Shown here: piece by piece, positions 15,179 through 24,272 of the stretch
Layout of the letters: every line of letters begins with the position of its first letter
Numbering within the stretch: position 1 is the stretch's first letter
Notes under the pieces: generated by a model
The model's input: only the letters and a program-made list of their open reading frames with translations
Database searches by the model: none
Told to the model about the DNA's origin: nothing
Source of the DNA: Microbispora siamensis
GTDB taxonomy: Bacteria; Actinomycetota; Actinomycetes; Streptosporangiales; Streptosporangiaceae
Assembly: GCF_016863095.1 (NCBI RefSeq)
Contig: NZ_BOOF01000016.1
Span: 29,069-93,068 of the forward strand
DNA: 64,000 nucleotides
Reading direction: 5' to 3'
Program-made: the position numbers and the translations under genes

Positions 15179-16195
15179 GTGACACCGCCGTATGCGAGGA
15201 TCGCCGCCGAACTCAGGCGCAGGATCACCGAGGGCGAGCTGGCGCCCGGCGATCGGGTGCCATCGACCCGGCAGGTGGCCGCGCAGTGGGGGGTCGCGCT
15301 CGCCACCGCCACGAGGGCGCTCGCCGAGCTGCGCAGGGAAGGGCTCGTCCGTGCGGAATCCCGCGTCGGCACGGTCGTCGCGGAGCCGCCCCCGGCCCTC
15401 CCGCCCGCGTCGGGAGCCGCCGCACCGCCGGGAGATCGGGTACGCGTCGCGGCGCCCGCCCCACGTGATGGCGACGCGGCCCGGCGGCGGCCGGGCGCGG
15501 GGGCCGAACGCGAGCTGACCCGCGAGCGCGTCGTGCGGGCGGCCATCGAGATCGCCGACGCGGAGGGGCTGCCGGCGCTGTCGATGCGCGGTGTGGCGGC
15601 CCGGCTCGGGGTCGCGGCCATGTCGCCGTACCGGTACGTCGGAAGCAAGGACGACCTGATCCTGCTCATGGCGGACGCCGCCTTCGGCGAGCTGGGCTAC
15701 CCCGGCGATGCCCCCGAGGGCTGGCGGGAACGGCTGGAGATCGCGGGCCGTACGCTGTGGGCGATCTTCCGGCGGCATCCGTGGCTGGCGCAGCTCAGCC
15801 CGCTCGGCAGGCCGCTGGCGCTGCCCGGGCTGACCGTGCACGCCGACTGGGCGCTGGCCGCCCTCGACGGCCTCGGCCTCGATCCGGCGACCGTGCTCGA
15901 CGTCCACATCCTGCTCTACAGCCACGTGCAGGGCCTCGCGATCAACCTGGAGCGCGAGGCGCAGATCGCGGCGGCGACCGGGCTGTCCGAGGAGCAGTGG
16001 ATGGACGTCCAGGGGCCGGCGCTGAGCGCCATCGCGAGGTCGGGGCGCTACCCGGCCTTCGCCAAGGTCATCGGCGGCCTGGGCGAGGACGGGTACGACT
16101 TCCGCCTCGACGACCTGTTCGAGCTCGGCATGCGGCTCCTGCTCGACGGCGTCACCTGCCTGGTGGAGCGGAGCCGCGCCTCCGGGCGTGATTAA
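15179..16195 (+). CDS. GntR-TetR fusion transcriptional regulator
   Basis: 338 residues. Residues 1-70 form a GntR winged helix (YARIAAELRRRITEGELAPG, DRVPSTRQVAAQWGVALATA, LRREGLVRAESRVGTVV). After a Pro/Ala linker comes a TetR helix-turn-helix (RERVVRAAIEIADAEGLPAL, SMRGVAARLGVAAMSPYRYV) and a TetR C-terminal ligand domain of about 150 residues. Fusions of this type occur in actinomycetes as repressors of neighbouring oxidoreductase or efflux genes. The start is GTG 15179 behind GGGAGGAG. It probably controls the FAD monooxygenase gene and itself through the inverted repeat just upstream. Confidence 0.85.
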   Translation: MTPPYARIAAELRRRITEGELAPGDRVPSTRQVAAQWGVALATATRALAELRREGLVRAESRVGTVVAEPPPALPPASGAAAPPGDRVRVAAPAPRDGDAARRRPGAGAERELTRERVVRAAIEIADAEGLPALSMRGVAARLGVAAMSPYRYVGSKDDLILLMADAAFGELGYPGDAPEGWRERLEIAGRTLWAIFRRHPWLAQLSPLGRPLALPGLTVHADWALAALDGLGLDPATVLDVHILLYSHVQGLAINLEREAQIAAATGLSEEQWMDVQGPALSAIARSGRYPAFAKVIGGLGEDGYDFRLDDLFELGMRLLLDGVTCLVERSRASGRD

Positions 16196-16204
16196 AGTGG
16201 CGGC

Positions 16205-16276
16205 ATGAGCGAGTGCAGCGAGCGAATCAGTGTCTGGTGTATGCCGCTCGGAGCCGGAGGCGAGGAGCGAGCATGA
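16205..16276 (+). CDS. Possible 23-codon upstream ORF coupled to the PPOX gene
   Basis: ATG at 16205 opens MSECSERISVWCMPLGAGGE followed by ERA and a stop at 16274-16276, overlapping the next gene's ATG (16273) by four bases. The overlap would couple translation. The DNA consists of GCGAG-type repeats that are common before actinobacterial genes, so it may be only a spacer that happens to be open. There is no strong ribosome binding site. Confidence 0.3.
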   Translation: MSECSERISVWCMPLGAGGEERA

Positions 16277-16734
16277 GTCCGAGGATCGCGACCGCCGAGA
16301 AGGTCTCCCGTGAGCAGTTGCTCGAATTCGTCCGTGATCGCCACCGGGCGATCCTGATCACGACGAGACGCGACGGCGGCCCCCAGGCGTCCCCGGTGAC
16401 CTGCGGAGTCGACGCCGAGGGCCGCATCGTCGTGTCGACGTACCCCGAACGCGCCAAGACCCGCAACGCCCGTCGCGATCCGCGGGCGAGCGTGGTCGTG
16501 CTGTCGGACGACTTCGACGGGCCGTGGGTGCAGGTGGACGGCACCGCCGAGGTGCTCGACCTGCCGGAGGCCCTGGAGCCGCTGGTCGAGTACTACCGCT
16601 CGATCTCCGGGGAGCACCCCGACTGGGAGGAGTACCGCGCCGCCATGGTCCGCCAGGGCAAGTCGCTGGTGCGGATCACCCCGACGTCCTGGGGGCCGGT
16701 GGCCACCGGCGGATTCCCGCCGCGTCTGGCGTGA
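16273..16734 (+). CDS. PPOX-class F420-dependent oxidoreductase
   Basis: 153 residues from ATG 16273 (GAGGAGCGAGC upstream). A split-barrel flavin/F420 domain is shown by FVRDRHRAILITTRRDGGPQ, ASPVTCGVDAEGRIVVSTYP, RNARRDPRASVVVLSDDF and VQVDGTAEVLDLPEALEPLV, the usual order in the TIGR03618-like group. Such enzymes reduce or oxidise diverse substrates with F420 or FMN. The following MFS gene starts 22 bp downstream and is probably in the same operon. The physiological substrate cannot be inferred. Confidence 0.85.
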   Translation: MSPRIATAEKVSREQLLEFVRDRHRAILITTRRDGGPQASPVTCGVDAEGRIVVSTYPERAKTRNARRDPRASVVVLSDDFDGPWVQVDGTAEVLDLPEALEPLVEYYRSISGEHPDWEEYRAAMVRQGKSLVRITPTSWGPVATGGFPPRLA

Positions 16735-16756
16735 CGCGCCGGCCCGGAACCGGCCC

Positions 16757-17923
16757 GTGAGCCGCGCGCGGCTGTGGCCGTTGTACGCCGCCGGGTTCAC
16801 CACCGCCTTCGGCGCGCACGGCATCGCGGCCAACCTCGGCGTGGCCGGCGACGGCGCGGGAGCGTCCCTGCTTCGGCTCGGCCTGCTGCTCGCCCTCTAC
16901 GACGGCGCCGAGGTCGTGCTCAAACCGGCGTTCGGCACGCTGGCCGACCGGGTCGGACCGCGGCCGGTGCTCGTGGGCGGCCTCGTCGCGTTCGTCCTCG
17001 CCTCGGGCGTCTACGTGGTGGCGGCCCGGCCCCATGGTCTCCCGGACGCCGGGTGGCTGCTGGCGGCGAGGCTGGGGCAGGGCGCGGCGGCCTCGGCGTT
17101 CTCGCCCGCGGCGTCCGCGCTGGTCGCACGGCTGACCTCGGAGAGCGCTCGCGGCCGGGCCTTCGGCTCGTACGGCTTCTACAAGAGCATCGGCTACACG
17201 CTCGGCCCCTTCCTCGGCGGGGCGGTCGTCGCGGCAGGCGGCCTGCGCTCGCTGTTCGCGGTCATGGCCGCGCTGGCCGCCGCGGTGGCCTGCTGGGCGG
17301 CCCTCACGGTGCCCCGGGTGCCGCCGCTGCCGCGCGCCAGGCAGACCGTGGGCGACCTCGCCCGGCGTCTCGCCGATCCCGGGTTCCTGCGGCCGGTGAC
17401 GGCCCTGGCGGCGGGGACTGCGGCGCTGTCGGTGGGGGTCGGCTTCCTGCCGGTGTCCGGCCGGGCGGACGGGCTTGGCCCGATCACGACCGGTGCGGCC
17501 GTCTCCGTGCTGGCCGCGTGCGCCGCCCTCGTCCAGCCGCTCGCGGGCCGGGCGCTCGACGCGAGGAGGATCAGCCCGATCCGCGGTCTGGCCACCGGGC
17601 TGCTGCTCTGCGCGGCGGCCTTCGCGCTCGCGGCCGTCCCGGGCGTGGTCCCGCTGGTCCTCGCGGCGGCGACGGCGGGCGCTGGGATCGGGCTGATCAC
17701 CCCGCTCGGGTTCGCCGTTCTGGCCGGGGCCACACCTCCCGAGCGCATGGGCCAGACCATGGGAAGCGCCGAGGTGGGCCGGGAGATCGGCGACGCGGGC
17801 GGCCCGCTCCTCGTTGGGGCGGTCGCGACCGCGCTGTCCCTGACCTCGGGTTACCTGCTGCTCGCCGGGCTGCTCGCGGGGGCCGCCGCGTACGCGGACA
17901 GGCGCGGGCGGTGGCCGGCCTGA
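16757..17923 (+). CDS. MFS transporter
   Basis: 388 residues starting at GTG 16757, with twelve hydrophobic segments. The A-motif is GTLADRVGPRPVLVGG after helix 2, and its repeat-like version in the second half is GRALDARRISPIRGLATG. ARGRAFGSYGFYKSIGYTLG lies in helix 5, as in drug and sugar efflux MFS carriers. The gene follows the PPOX gene closely. A hairpin lies on its stop codon. Substrate unknown. Confidence 0.83.
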   Translation: MSRARLWPLYAAGFTTAFGAHGIAANLGVAGDGAGASLLRLGLLLALYDGAEVVLKPAFGTLADRVGPRPVLVGGLVAFVLASGVYVVAARPHGLPDAGWLLAARLGQGAAASAFSPAASALVARLTSESARGRAFGSYGFYKSIGYTLGPFLGGAVVAAGGLRSLFAVMAALAAAVACWAALTVPRVPPLPRARQTVGDLARRLADPGFLRPVTALAAGTAALSVGVGFLPVSGRADGLGPITTGAAVSVLAACAALVQPLAGRALDARRISPIRGLATGLLLCAAAFALAAVPGVVPLVLAAATAGAGIGLITPLGFAVLAGATPPERMGQTMGSAEVGREIGDAGGPLLVGAVATALSLTSGYLLLAGLLAGAAAYADRRGRWPA

Positions 17924-17934
17924 ATCAGGCCGGC
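17914..17934 (+). terminator. Hairpin over the MFS stop codon
   Basis: GCCGGCCT (17914-17921) pairs with AGGCCGGC (17927-17934) around GAATC, and the match extends two bases into the loop. It includes the stop codon of the MFS gene. There is no T-run. Confidence 0.55.
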
Positions 17935-18119
17935 GCGGTAGTCCCGGTGGGGGCCGTCACGGCCGAGGAACTGCCGCTCGCCGAGCCGGCCGTGTACGCC
18001 CCCGGGAACGCTCTATTTCCAGCGAGGGAAAAGCGGTTTCCGCGGGATCGGGGATACGGCTAGCCTCGGATGCCGCCACGAGCGCCGGGGCCGTGAACCG
18101 GCGCGGACAAGGACGACGC

Positions 18120-18992
18120 ATGCCCGACCCGCTCACCACACCGGCCGCCGAACTGCCCGTACGCCGGCTCGGACCCGAGGACCTGGATCGATGCCTCGCC
18201 CTCAGCGAGGACAGGGCCTGGGCCCGGGAGGAGCGCAAGTGGCTGTTCCTCCTGGAGAACGCCGAGGTCTACGCGATCGACGCCCCTTCGGGAGAGCTTG
18301 CGGGCACGGTCACGCTGACCCGGTACGGCACGGCCGCGGCGGGCATCGGCATGATGCTCGTCGCCACCCGGTATGGCGGACGCGGGCTGGGCAGGCGGCT
18401 GATGACGCACGTGCTCGACGCGGCCGGTGACGCGACCGTCTTCCTCTGGGCAACCGAGGCCGGCCGGCCGCTGTACGAGAAGCTCGGGTTCGAGACGCTG
18501 GGCGTGACGGAGGCGCGTGTGGGGCGCCTGCGCGCCGGGGACGACCCCGTCCTGTCGAGGCCGGCCGACCTCGGCGCCGACCTCGGCGCCGATCTCGACG
18601 CCCTGCTCGCGCTCGACGGGGAGGTCTTCGGCGCCGACCGGGCCGGGCTGCTCGCGCGGGTGTTCGCCTTCGCCGAGGAGGTCAGGGTCGCCGAGGACGA
18701 GACGGGGCTGACCGGCTACGCCGTGTCGTGGCGCAGCATGGACACCCTGTTCATCGGGCCGGTGGTCGCCGGCGACGAGGCGGTCGCCCGCGCGCTCGTC
18801 ACCGACCTCGCGCGGAACGCCGACGGCCTGGTGCGGATCGAGGTCGAGCGCGCCCGGCCGGGCCTGCTGGACTGGCTCGGCGATCGGGGCGTGTCCCCGG
18901 CGTTCTCGACGTCCTTCATGGTCCACGGCGGCAGGCCGCTCCCCGGCGACCGGACCCGCATGTTCGCCCCACTGATGATCGCGATGGGCTGA
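18120..18992 (+). CDS. Two-domain GNAT N-acetyltransferase
   Basis: 290 residues from ATG 18120, six bases after AAGGACG (an in-frame GTG at 18093 is weaker). The first GNAT fold contains [20 protein letters not shown], the acetyl-CoA pyrophosphate loop (Q/RxxGxG/A type), and [20 protein letters not shown]. The second half ([20 protein letters not shown] to [10 protein letters not shown]) resembles the Acetyltransf_18 region that follows GNAT in proteins of this class and may bind the substrate. The [10 protein letters not shown] stretch comes from a short DNA repeat. Substrate unknown. Confidence 0.8.
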   Translation: MPDPLTTPAAELPVRRLGPEDLDRCLALSEDRAWAREERKWLFLLENAEVYAIDAPSGELAGTVTLTRYGTAAAGIGMMLVATRYGGRGLGRRLMTHVLDAAGDATVFLWATEAGRPLYEKLGFETLGVTEARVGRLRAGDDPVLSRPADLGADLGADLDALLALDGEVFGADRAGLLARVFAFAEEVRVAEDETGLTGYAVSWRSMDTLFIGPVVAGDEAVARALVTDLARNADGLVRIEVERARPGLLDWLGDRGVSPAFSTSFMVHGGRPLPGDRTRMFAPLMIAMG

Positions 18993-19069
18993 GCGCGGCG
19001 GCCGCCGCCCGGCCTCGGCCCCTACCCCATCGGAGAATGAGGGTTCTCTCGTCCGGGAAGAAGAGCACG

Positions 19070-19528
19070 ATGAGCACACGTCCGCCGCTTCCGCCGTTCA
19101 CCGAGGAGACCGCCAGGCAGAAGGTGCAGGCCGCCGAGGACGCCTGGAACACCAGAGACCCGGAACGTGTCGCGCTCGCGTACACCGAGGACTCGGTGTG
19201 GCGCAACCGTTCGGAGTTCCTGACCGGACGGGAGGAGATCGTCGCCTTCCTGCGCCGCAAGTGGGAGCGCGAGCGGGACTACGCCCTGCGCAAGGACCTG
19301 TGGACCTTCGGCGGCGACCGCATCGCCGTACGGTTCCAGTACGAGTGGCACGACGCCGAGGGCCGGTGGTGGCGCAGTTACGGCAACGAACTGTGGGAGT
19401 TCACCGCCGACGGGCTGATGAGCCGCAGGGAGGCGAGCATCAACGACGTGCCGATCGAGGAGAGCGAGCGGCGCATCCGCGGCCCGCGCCCCGAGTCCGA
19501 GCGCGGGGCAGGCCTTCCGCTCGCCTGA
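19070..19528 (+). CDS. DUF1348 (NTF2/SnoaL-like) protein
   Basis: 152 residues starting at ATG 19070. The conserved body is [79 protein letters not shown] and [20 protein letters not shown], all typical of the DUF1348 family with an NTF2 cone fold. The end, [18 protein letters not shown], is also usual. These proteins are small cytoplasmic enzymes or binding proteins without an agreed function. It converges with the ThiF-like gene. Confidence 0.85.
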   Translation: MSTRPPLPPFTEETARQKVQAAEDAWNTRDPERVALAYTEDSVWRNRSEFLTGREEIVAFLRRKWERERDYALRKDLWTFGGDRIAVRFQYEWHDAEGRWWRSYGNELWEFTADGLMSRREASINDVPIEESERRIRGPRPESERGAGLPLA

Positions 19529-19552
19529 CCGTCGGGGGCGGCCCGGGGTCTG

Positions 19553-20641
19553 TCACCTGGCCATGCTGCCGAGGGATTCGGCGCGGAGCGCGTCCGGAGC
19601 GCAGGCGGGGCAGTCCGGCGCCGCCGGATGGCGCGTGTAGACGTGCTGGTCCGGGGCGATGAGGTTGATCCCGGTGACGTAGCTGCCCGAGGCCGCGGGG
19701 ATTCCGGTCAGGAACGCGATGACCGCCTGGGCGGTCAGGTGGCCCGATACTCCGGCCGAGGGCGCGAGGACGTCCGGCCCGCCGAGGTCGACGGGGATCC
19801 CGGGCGCGAGAGGGGCGTCGACGCTCGCGGTCAGGCACTCGTAGCACGGGCCGCCGGGGGTGAACGCCGCCACGCTCACCAGCGGGCCGTTGTAACCGCC
19901 GAGCGCCCACGGGATCTTCTCCGACAGGCAGGCCCGGTTGGCCCAGATGCGGATGCCGCCCCGGCCGGCCGGTTCGTCGGCGCACATCGCCACCGCGTCG
20001 AACCCGCGTACGAGGTCGAGCATGTCCTCCTCGCACTCGACCGCCCGGGCCTCCCCGGTCACGCGGACGGAGGAGTTGACCTCGGCGAGCCGGGCGACGG
20101 CCACGTCCACCTTGGGACTGCCGATGTCGGCCTCCCGATAGAGGGCCTGCCGCGTCAGGTTGGACAGCTCGACCAGGTCGTGGTCCACGCAGTGGATCTC
20201 GCCGACGCCGCACGCGGCGAGTGCCCAGGCCGTGTGACTGCCGGTGCCGCCCAGCCCGAAGACGAGCACGCGCGAGCGCTTCAGGCGGACCTGCGCCTCC
20301 CAGCCGTGCTCGCGCGGCGCGAGGCCGCTGCCGCGGAAGAACGCCGCGTTGCGTGAGTAGCGCTCGAGTTCCCGCAGGCTGAGCTCCTCGGGCCGCGGAG
20401 CGGCGGCGTCCTCCACGTATCCCGACTTCAGCAGGAGATCGACGACGCCGGTCGCCTCGGCCTCGGTGAGCCCCGGGAACGTGCGGAGCAGACGGGCGGC
20501 GACCTCCTCCGGGGTCCTCGTGCCGTCCATGGAGTTCAGGGCCGCCCAGACATGGCCGTCCGGATCGCTGATCTCCCGGGCGGCGCCGCCTATCCGGATC
20601 CGGTCGTTGCCGTACCTGTGGGGGCGGTGCTGGGCTTTCAC
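19553..20641 (-). CDS. RRE + ThiF/E1-like protein (TOMM leader-binding adenylyltransferase family)
   Basis: About 362 residues from GTG 20641; the frame is open to 20689 with a TTG start. The first 90 residues are a winged-helix RiPP-recognition-like element (VWAALNSMDGTRTPEEVAAR to LLKSGYVED). The rest is an E1-like fold: VLVFGLGGTGSHTAWALAAC, VDHDLVELSNLTRQALYREA, DIGSPKVDVAVARLAEVN. Two CxxC pairs (PCYEC, DCPAC) make the structural zinc site. In azol(in)e RiPP clusters such proteins bind the leader and work with a YcaO. No YcaO or clear precursor is seen here. A TTGACA box about 30 bp before the frame start suggests its own promoter. Confidence 0.78.
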   Translation of the reverse strand: MKAQHRPHRYGNDRIRIGGAAREISDPDGHVWAALNSMDGTRTPEEVAARLLRTFPGLTEAEATGVVDLLLKSGYVEDAAAPRPEELSLRELERYSRNAAFFRGSGLAPREHGWEAQVRLKRSRVLVFGLGGTGSHTAWALAACGVGEIHCVDHDLVELSNLTRQALYREADIGSPKVDVAVARLAEVNSSVRVTGEARAVECEEDMLDLVRGFDAVAMCADEPAGRGGIRIWANRACLSEKIPWALGGYNGPLVSVAAFTPGGPCYECLTASVDAPLAPGIPVDLGGPDVLAPSAGVSGHLTAQAVIAFLTGIPAASGSYVTGINLIAPDQHVYTRHPAAPDCPACAPDALRAESLGSMAR

Positions 20642-20850
20642 ACGTGGCAACCGCAAGGCGACCTCTCGGCATCGCGAGCGGGACAACAATCGACAGGTGG
20701 ATCTTTCTGGAAGTGTCCACTCATGTCAAGGCGAATTCCGAAGCGGCATCACCCCTGGAAGCGGTAGCGACCGGTGCCGCGAGCGGGAGCCGGCCGGTCC
20801 GGGCGGGCGGCGCCGCGGTTTTGTCGTACGGCTCGGCTACTTTCCGGATC

Positions 20851-21354
20851 ATGACAGACCGTTCCCCCAACGGCGCGACCGTGTGGGCACGACACAGCAG
20901 GCTGCGCGTGGTGCCGCCGGTCCAGCCGCGCAAGCTGGCGAAGGTCCCCTTCGTGGAGCTGGCGGACGGCCGGCTGCAGGGCGTGGTGTCGAGCGGCTCG
21001 GACATCGGCCGGGTCTACGTCTCCTCCATCGCCGCCGGCACGCACAACTACAACTGCAGCACCAACAACAACCGCCCCTGCGGCGGCCTGTACGGCTCGC
21101 CGTGCAAGCACCTGCGGGCCCTGGTCGCCGAGGCCGTCGTGCAGTACGGCGCCGACCGCGTGGCCCGTTACCTGCGGGTCGAGGTCCCCGAGGGCGAGGA
21201 GCTGGCCGACTGCCTGGGCGGCGCCCACGAGCCCGCCCCCGCCGCGGTCGTGTTCAGCCGGTTCCTGCGCCACCTGGCCTACCTCGAGGTGCCCGACACC
21301 ACCCTGCCGATCCCGGAGCTGCACTGGTTCCCGGCCACGGGGACGGTGAGCTGA
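20851..21354 (+). CDS. SWIM zinc-finger protein
   Basis: 167 residues. The SWIM-like zinc motif is YNCSTNNNRPCGGLYGSPCK followed by HL (about residues 66-87), a Cys-rich loop ending in CKH. Around it lie a basic N-terminus (RLRVVPPVQPRKLAKVPFVE) and helices with LVAEAVVQYGADRVARYL. SWIM domains bind DNA or proteins. The stop overlaps the next start (TGATG), making it the first gene of a five-gene operon with vWA and MoxR genes. Such SWIM proteins are recurrent partners of MoxR/vWA/DUF5682 operons. Confidence 0.8.
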   Translation: MTDRSPNGATVWARHSRLRVVPPVQPRKLAKVPFVELADGRLQGVVSSGSDIGRVYVSSIAAGTHNYNCSTNNNRPCGGLYGSPCKHLRALVAEAVVQYGADRVARYLRVEVPEGEELADCLGGAHEPAPAAVVFSRFLRHLAYLEVPDTTLPIPELHWFPATGTVS

Positions 21355-22787
21355 TGCTGGCCGTACAGCTCGCCGCGCTGCTCGCCGGCGACTCGGGAAA
21401 CGCCGGTGACGGGGCCGGGGAGGCGCTCGCGCTGCTCGACGGCTTCGACGACGCCCTGGTGCACGGCCTCGCCCGGCTCGCCGACGAGCGCGCCGACGCG
21501 GTGACCGCGCTGGCCGCGGCGTTCGCGGCCACCCCTCTCGGCGATCGGCTGGCGGAGGCCGCCGACGCGGTCGTGTCCGGTTCGATCACGCAGGAGCATC
21601 TGAGGGCCCTGGCGGGCGGCCGGGTCGCGTTGTCCGGCGCCGTGCACGACGCCCTGCTCGAAAGCCTGGACACGGCGTTGGGACGGGAGCGAGCGGAATG
21701 GCCAGCGGCGCCCGACGGCCCGGGGACGGCGGGCGACGCCGGCGCTCAGCCGGCCGGGAACGTGCTCGGCGGCGTCCGCTCCTGGCTGCGCGAGCTGGCC
21801 ATCACCGGCTGGCGCGGCGTCGACCACGACCTCGTCTCCGCGGCGGACCAGGTCATCGAGGCCCTGCTCGCCGCACCTGATCTGCACAGGCTCGCGGTGC
21901 TGCTCGACGGCTTCGCGGCCGAACTGCGCGCCTGCTGCCCGATCGGCCCGGCGGAGCACCTGCCGGTGCGGCGCTGGGCCGACCTGTGGACCCGCGCTCT
22001 GCTGCTGTCGCAGGACGGCGTCCTGACCGGCGAGCCCCGGTCCGCCACCACGGTGTCGGGACGGCTGCTGGCACTCGGCGTCGACGTGCACGAGCACGGC
22101 ACCGCCGTCCAGTTCCAGGTGCATGCCGTCCTGGAGCCCGCCGGCGGCGGCAGGTCCCGGCTGGTGCGCACCTCCGTCACGGTCGCCAAGGTCGACACCA
22201 TCGTCGGGCCCGCGCTGTGGAAGCTGGCGCAGCGCCACAAGGTGCTGCTCGCCGCGCTGGCCGACGGACGCAGCGTAGAGATCACGGACATGCCCCTGCT
22301 CGACAGCGGTGACCTCGTCTGGGACGACGACCGCGCCTTCGTGAGCAAGCCCGCCGACCCGTTGGCGACCGCCCGGCTGTGCCTGCCCGGCGCGCTCGCC
22401 CCGGCGGTGCCGCCCCTCGACCGCGTTCCCGTACGCATCGCAGAACCGGTGCTGGTGGAGGGCTACAAGGTCACCAAGGACGGCTCCTTCGACCTGGGCG
22501 GAACGGTCCTCGCCGTGGACGCGGAACGGCTGCCCGACTGCGGTCCGCTCACGCCCAAGCTGGTGGCGGCCTCGTCGGCGTGCGTGGGACTGGTCCGGTG
22601 GGACGCCGGCCGCTGGACGCTGCAGCCGCTCGCCGTGCAGGCGAAGGTCAAGCGGGAGGCGGTGGTGGCCGCCACCGGCGACTGGGCACTCGGCCCCACC
22701 GACCCCAAGGCGGCCAAGGCCGAGGCCAGGGCGGCGGACGCGGTCACCGTGCTGCGGGAACGAGCCGGACGGTTGCTGCGACGATGA
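21354..22787 (+). CDS. Uncharacterised operon protein between SWIM and vWA genes
   Basis: 477 residues, starting at ATG 21354. The first 130 residues are Ala/Leu/Asp-rich helices (LAALLAGDSGNAGDGAGEAL). The middle (LRELAITGWRGVDHDLVSAA to VRRWADLWTRALLLSQDGV) is also helical, and the C-terminal half is beta-rich (VQFQVHAVLEPAGGGRSRLV, SVEITDMPLLDSGDLVWDDD). I do not recognise a family, no catalytic motif stands out, and there is no signal peptide or membrane segment. It is joined to its neighbours by overlapping stop and start codons at both ends, so it is probably a stoichiometric part of the same system, perhaps a scaffold or substrate adaptor. Confidence 0.7.
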   Translation: MLAVQLAALLAGDSGNAGDGAGEALALLDGFDDALVHGLARLADERADAVTALAAAFAATPLGDRLAEAADAVVSGSITQEHLRALAGGRVALSGAVHDALLESLDTALGRERAEWPAAPDGPGTAGDAGAQPAGNVLGGVRSWLRELAITGWRGVDHDLVSAADQVIEALLAAPDLHRLAVLLDGFAAELRACCPIGPAEHLPVRRWADLWTRALLLSQDGVLTGEPRSATTVSGRLLALGVDVHEHGTAVQFQVHAVLEPAGGGRSRLVRTSVTVAKVDTIVGPALWKLAQRHKVLLAALADGRSVEITDMPLLDSGDLVWDDDRAFVSKPADPLATARLCLPGALAPAVPPLDRVPVRIAEPVLVEGYKVTKDGSFDLGGTVLAVDAERLPDCGPLTPKLVAASSACVGLVRWDAGRWTLQPLAVQAKVKREAVVAATGDWALGPTDPKAAKAEARAADAVTVLRERAGRLLRR

Positions 22788-24259
22788 GCGACGACCTCTC
22801 CACCACCGGCATCTCCACGACCGGCATCTCCACGACCGGCGACGACGGTCTGACGAACGCCGACCGGAATCGGCGTCAGGTGCTCTATTGGCGGCTGCTC
22901 GCCCGGCTGTTCGACCACGAGGAGCAGCCCGCGCTGGAGACCGCCGGCGTCGCGGTCGTCGGCGACCTGGGCCTGCCCGCCGGACTGCTCGACCCGGCCG
23001 TGTCGGTCGACTCGCTGGTGCAGCGCTTCCCCGAACTGTCCGCCGAGTTCGAGACCCTGCTGACGCCGGACGAGCACGTGCCGGGCGGCGAGGTGCGCCG
23101 GGCGGCACTCGTCTCGAAGCTGCTGCTCAACGTCTTCGCCACCGGTTCCGGTGACGTCAGCGCCACCCGGCTCGCGACCTGGCAGCGCGACGCCGCCTGG
23201 CTCAAGTGGGCCCTGTGCGCGGGGTCGGCGCCCGGATCGGGCGCGGGCGCGGGAACGGACGCGGCACCGGGAGAGCCGGGCGGCGAAACCGGAGCGGAGG
23301 CCGAGACCAGCTCGGGGGCCGGCCCCACGGCCGGGTCCGGGCGGGGCTCCGGCGTCAGGATCGGCGACGACGACCTGGCCAAGGCGCTGGCCGGTATCGA
23401 AGCCGACCTGGTCAGCCGCATGCGGCTGCGCGAGGTCCTGGCCGACCCGGCCCTGGCGCGGCAGCTCACGCCCAGCATGTCGCTGGTCGAGCAGTTGCTG
23501 CGCGACAAGGCCAACCTGTCGGGGGTGGCGCTTGCCAACGCCAAGGCGCTGATCCGCAGGTTCGTCGACGAGGTCGCCGAGGTGCTGCGCACACAGGTCG
23601 AGAAGGCCAGTGTGGGCGCGATCGACCGGTCGGTGCCGCCGAAGCGGGTGTTCCGCAACCTGGACCTCGACCGCACGATCTGGAAGAACCTCACCAACTA
23701 CAGCCCCGAGGACCAGCGGCTCTACGTCGACCGGCTCTACTACCGGCACACCGCGAGGCGTACGACACCGGCCAGGATGATCGTGGTGGTCGACCAGTCC
23801 GGTTCCATGGTCGACGCGATGGTCAACTGCACCATCCTGGCGTCCATCTTCGCCGGGCTGCCCAAGGTCGACGTGCACCTGGTCGCGTACGACACCCGCG
23901 CGCTCGACCTCACCCCGTGGGTGCACGATCCGTTCGAGGTGCTACTGCGCACCCAGCTCGGCGGCGGCACCGACGGCACCGCCGCCCTGGCCCTCGCCCA
24001 GCCGAAGGTCGCCGACCCCCGCAACACGGTGGTCGTGTGGATCTCGGACTTCTACGAGTGGAACTGCCCCGCCGTCTACGCCGGCATGGAGGCGCTGCAC
24101 CGATCCGGCGTACGGCTCATCCCCGTGGGCTCGGTGGACAGCGGCGGCCAGCAGAGCGTCAACCCGTGGTTCCGGCAGAAGCTCAAGGACCTGGGCACGC
24201 CGGTGATCTCGGGCCACATCCGCAAGCTCGTGTTCGAACTCAAGAACTTCCTCGCCTAG
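22784..24259 (+). CDS. vWA (VWFA) domain protein
   Basis: 491 residues. A Gly/Ser/Ala-rich linker (about residues 145-185) separates an N-terminal helical part from the C-terminal vWA domain. The MIDAS metal site is DQSGSM in MIVVVDQSGSMVDAMVNCTI, Thr in LGGGTDGTAALALA and Asp in VVWISDFYEWN. MoxR AAA+ ATPases typically pair with such vWA proteins to remodel targets. The N-terminus repeats ISTTG (22797-22841), a tandem DNA repeat. ATGA overlap with the upstream gene and 13 bp to the MoxR gene place it in one operon. Confidence 0.88.
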   Translation: MSDDLSTTGISTTGISTTGDDGLTNADRNRRQVLYWRLLARLFDHEEQPALETAGVAVVGDLGLPAGLLDPAVSVDSLVQRFPELSAEFETLLTPDEHVPGGEVRRAALVSKLLLNVFATGSGDVSATRLATWQRDAAWLKWALCAGSAPGSGAGAGTDAAPGEPGGETGAEAETSSGAGPTAGSGRGSGVRIGDDDLAKALAGIEADLVSRMRLREVLADPALARQLTPSMSLVEQLLRDKANLSGVALANAKALIRRFVDEVAEVLRTQVEKASVGAIDRSVPPKRVFRNLDLDRTIWKNLTNYSPEDQRLYVDRLYYRHTARRTTPARMIVVVDQSGSMVDAMVNCTILASIFAGLPKVDVHLVAYDTRALDLTPWVHDPFEVLLRTQLGGGTDGTAALALAQPKVADPRNTVVVWISDFYEWNCPAVYAGMEALHRSGVRLIPVGSVDSGGQQSVNPWFRQKLKDLGTPVISGHIRKLVFELKNFLA

Positions 24260-24272
24260 GAGACCCCCTCAC

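Noticed and set aside
20721..20852. 43-codon minus ORF (MIRKVAEPYDKT) as possible RiPP precursor for the ThiF protein
   Set aside because: No Cys-rich or Ser/Thr core, no ribosome binding site, and a TTGACA-like promoter for the ThiF gene overlaps its 3' end.
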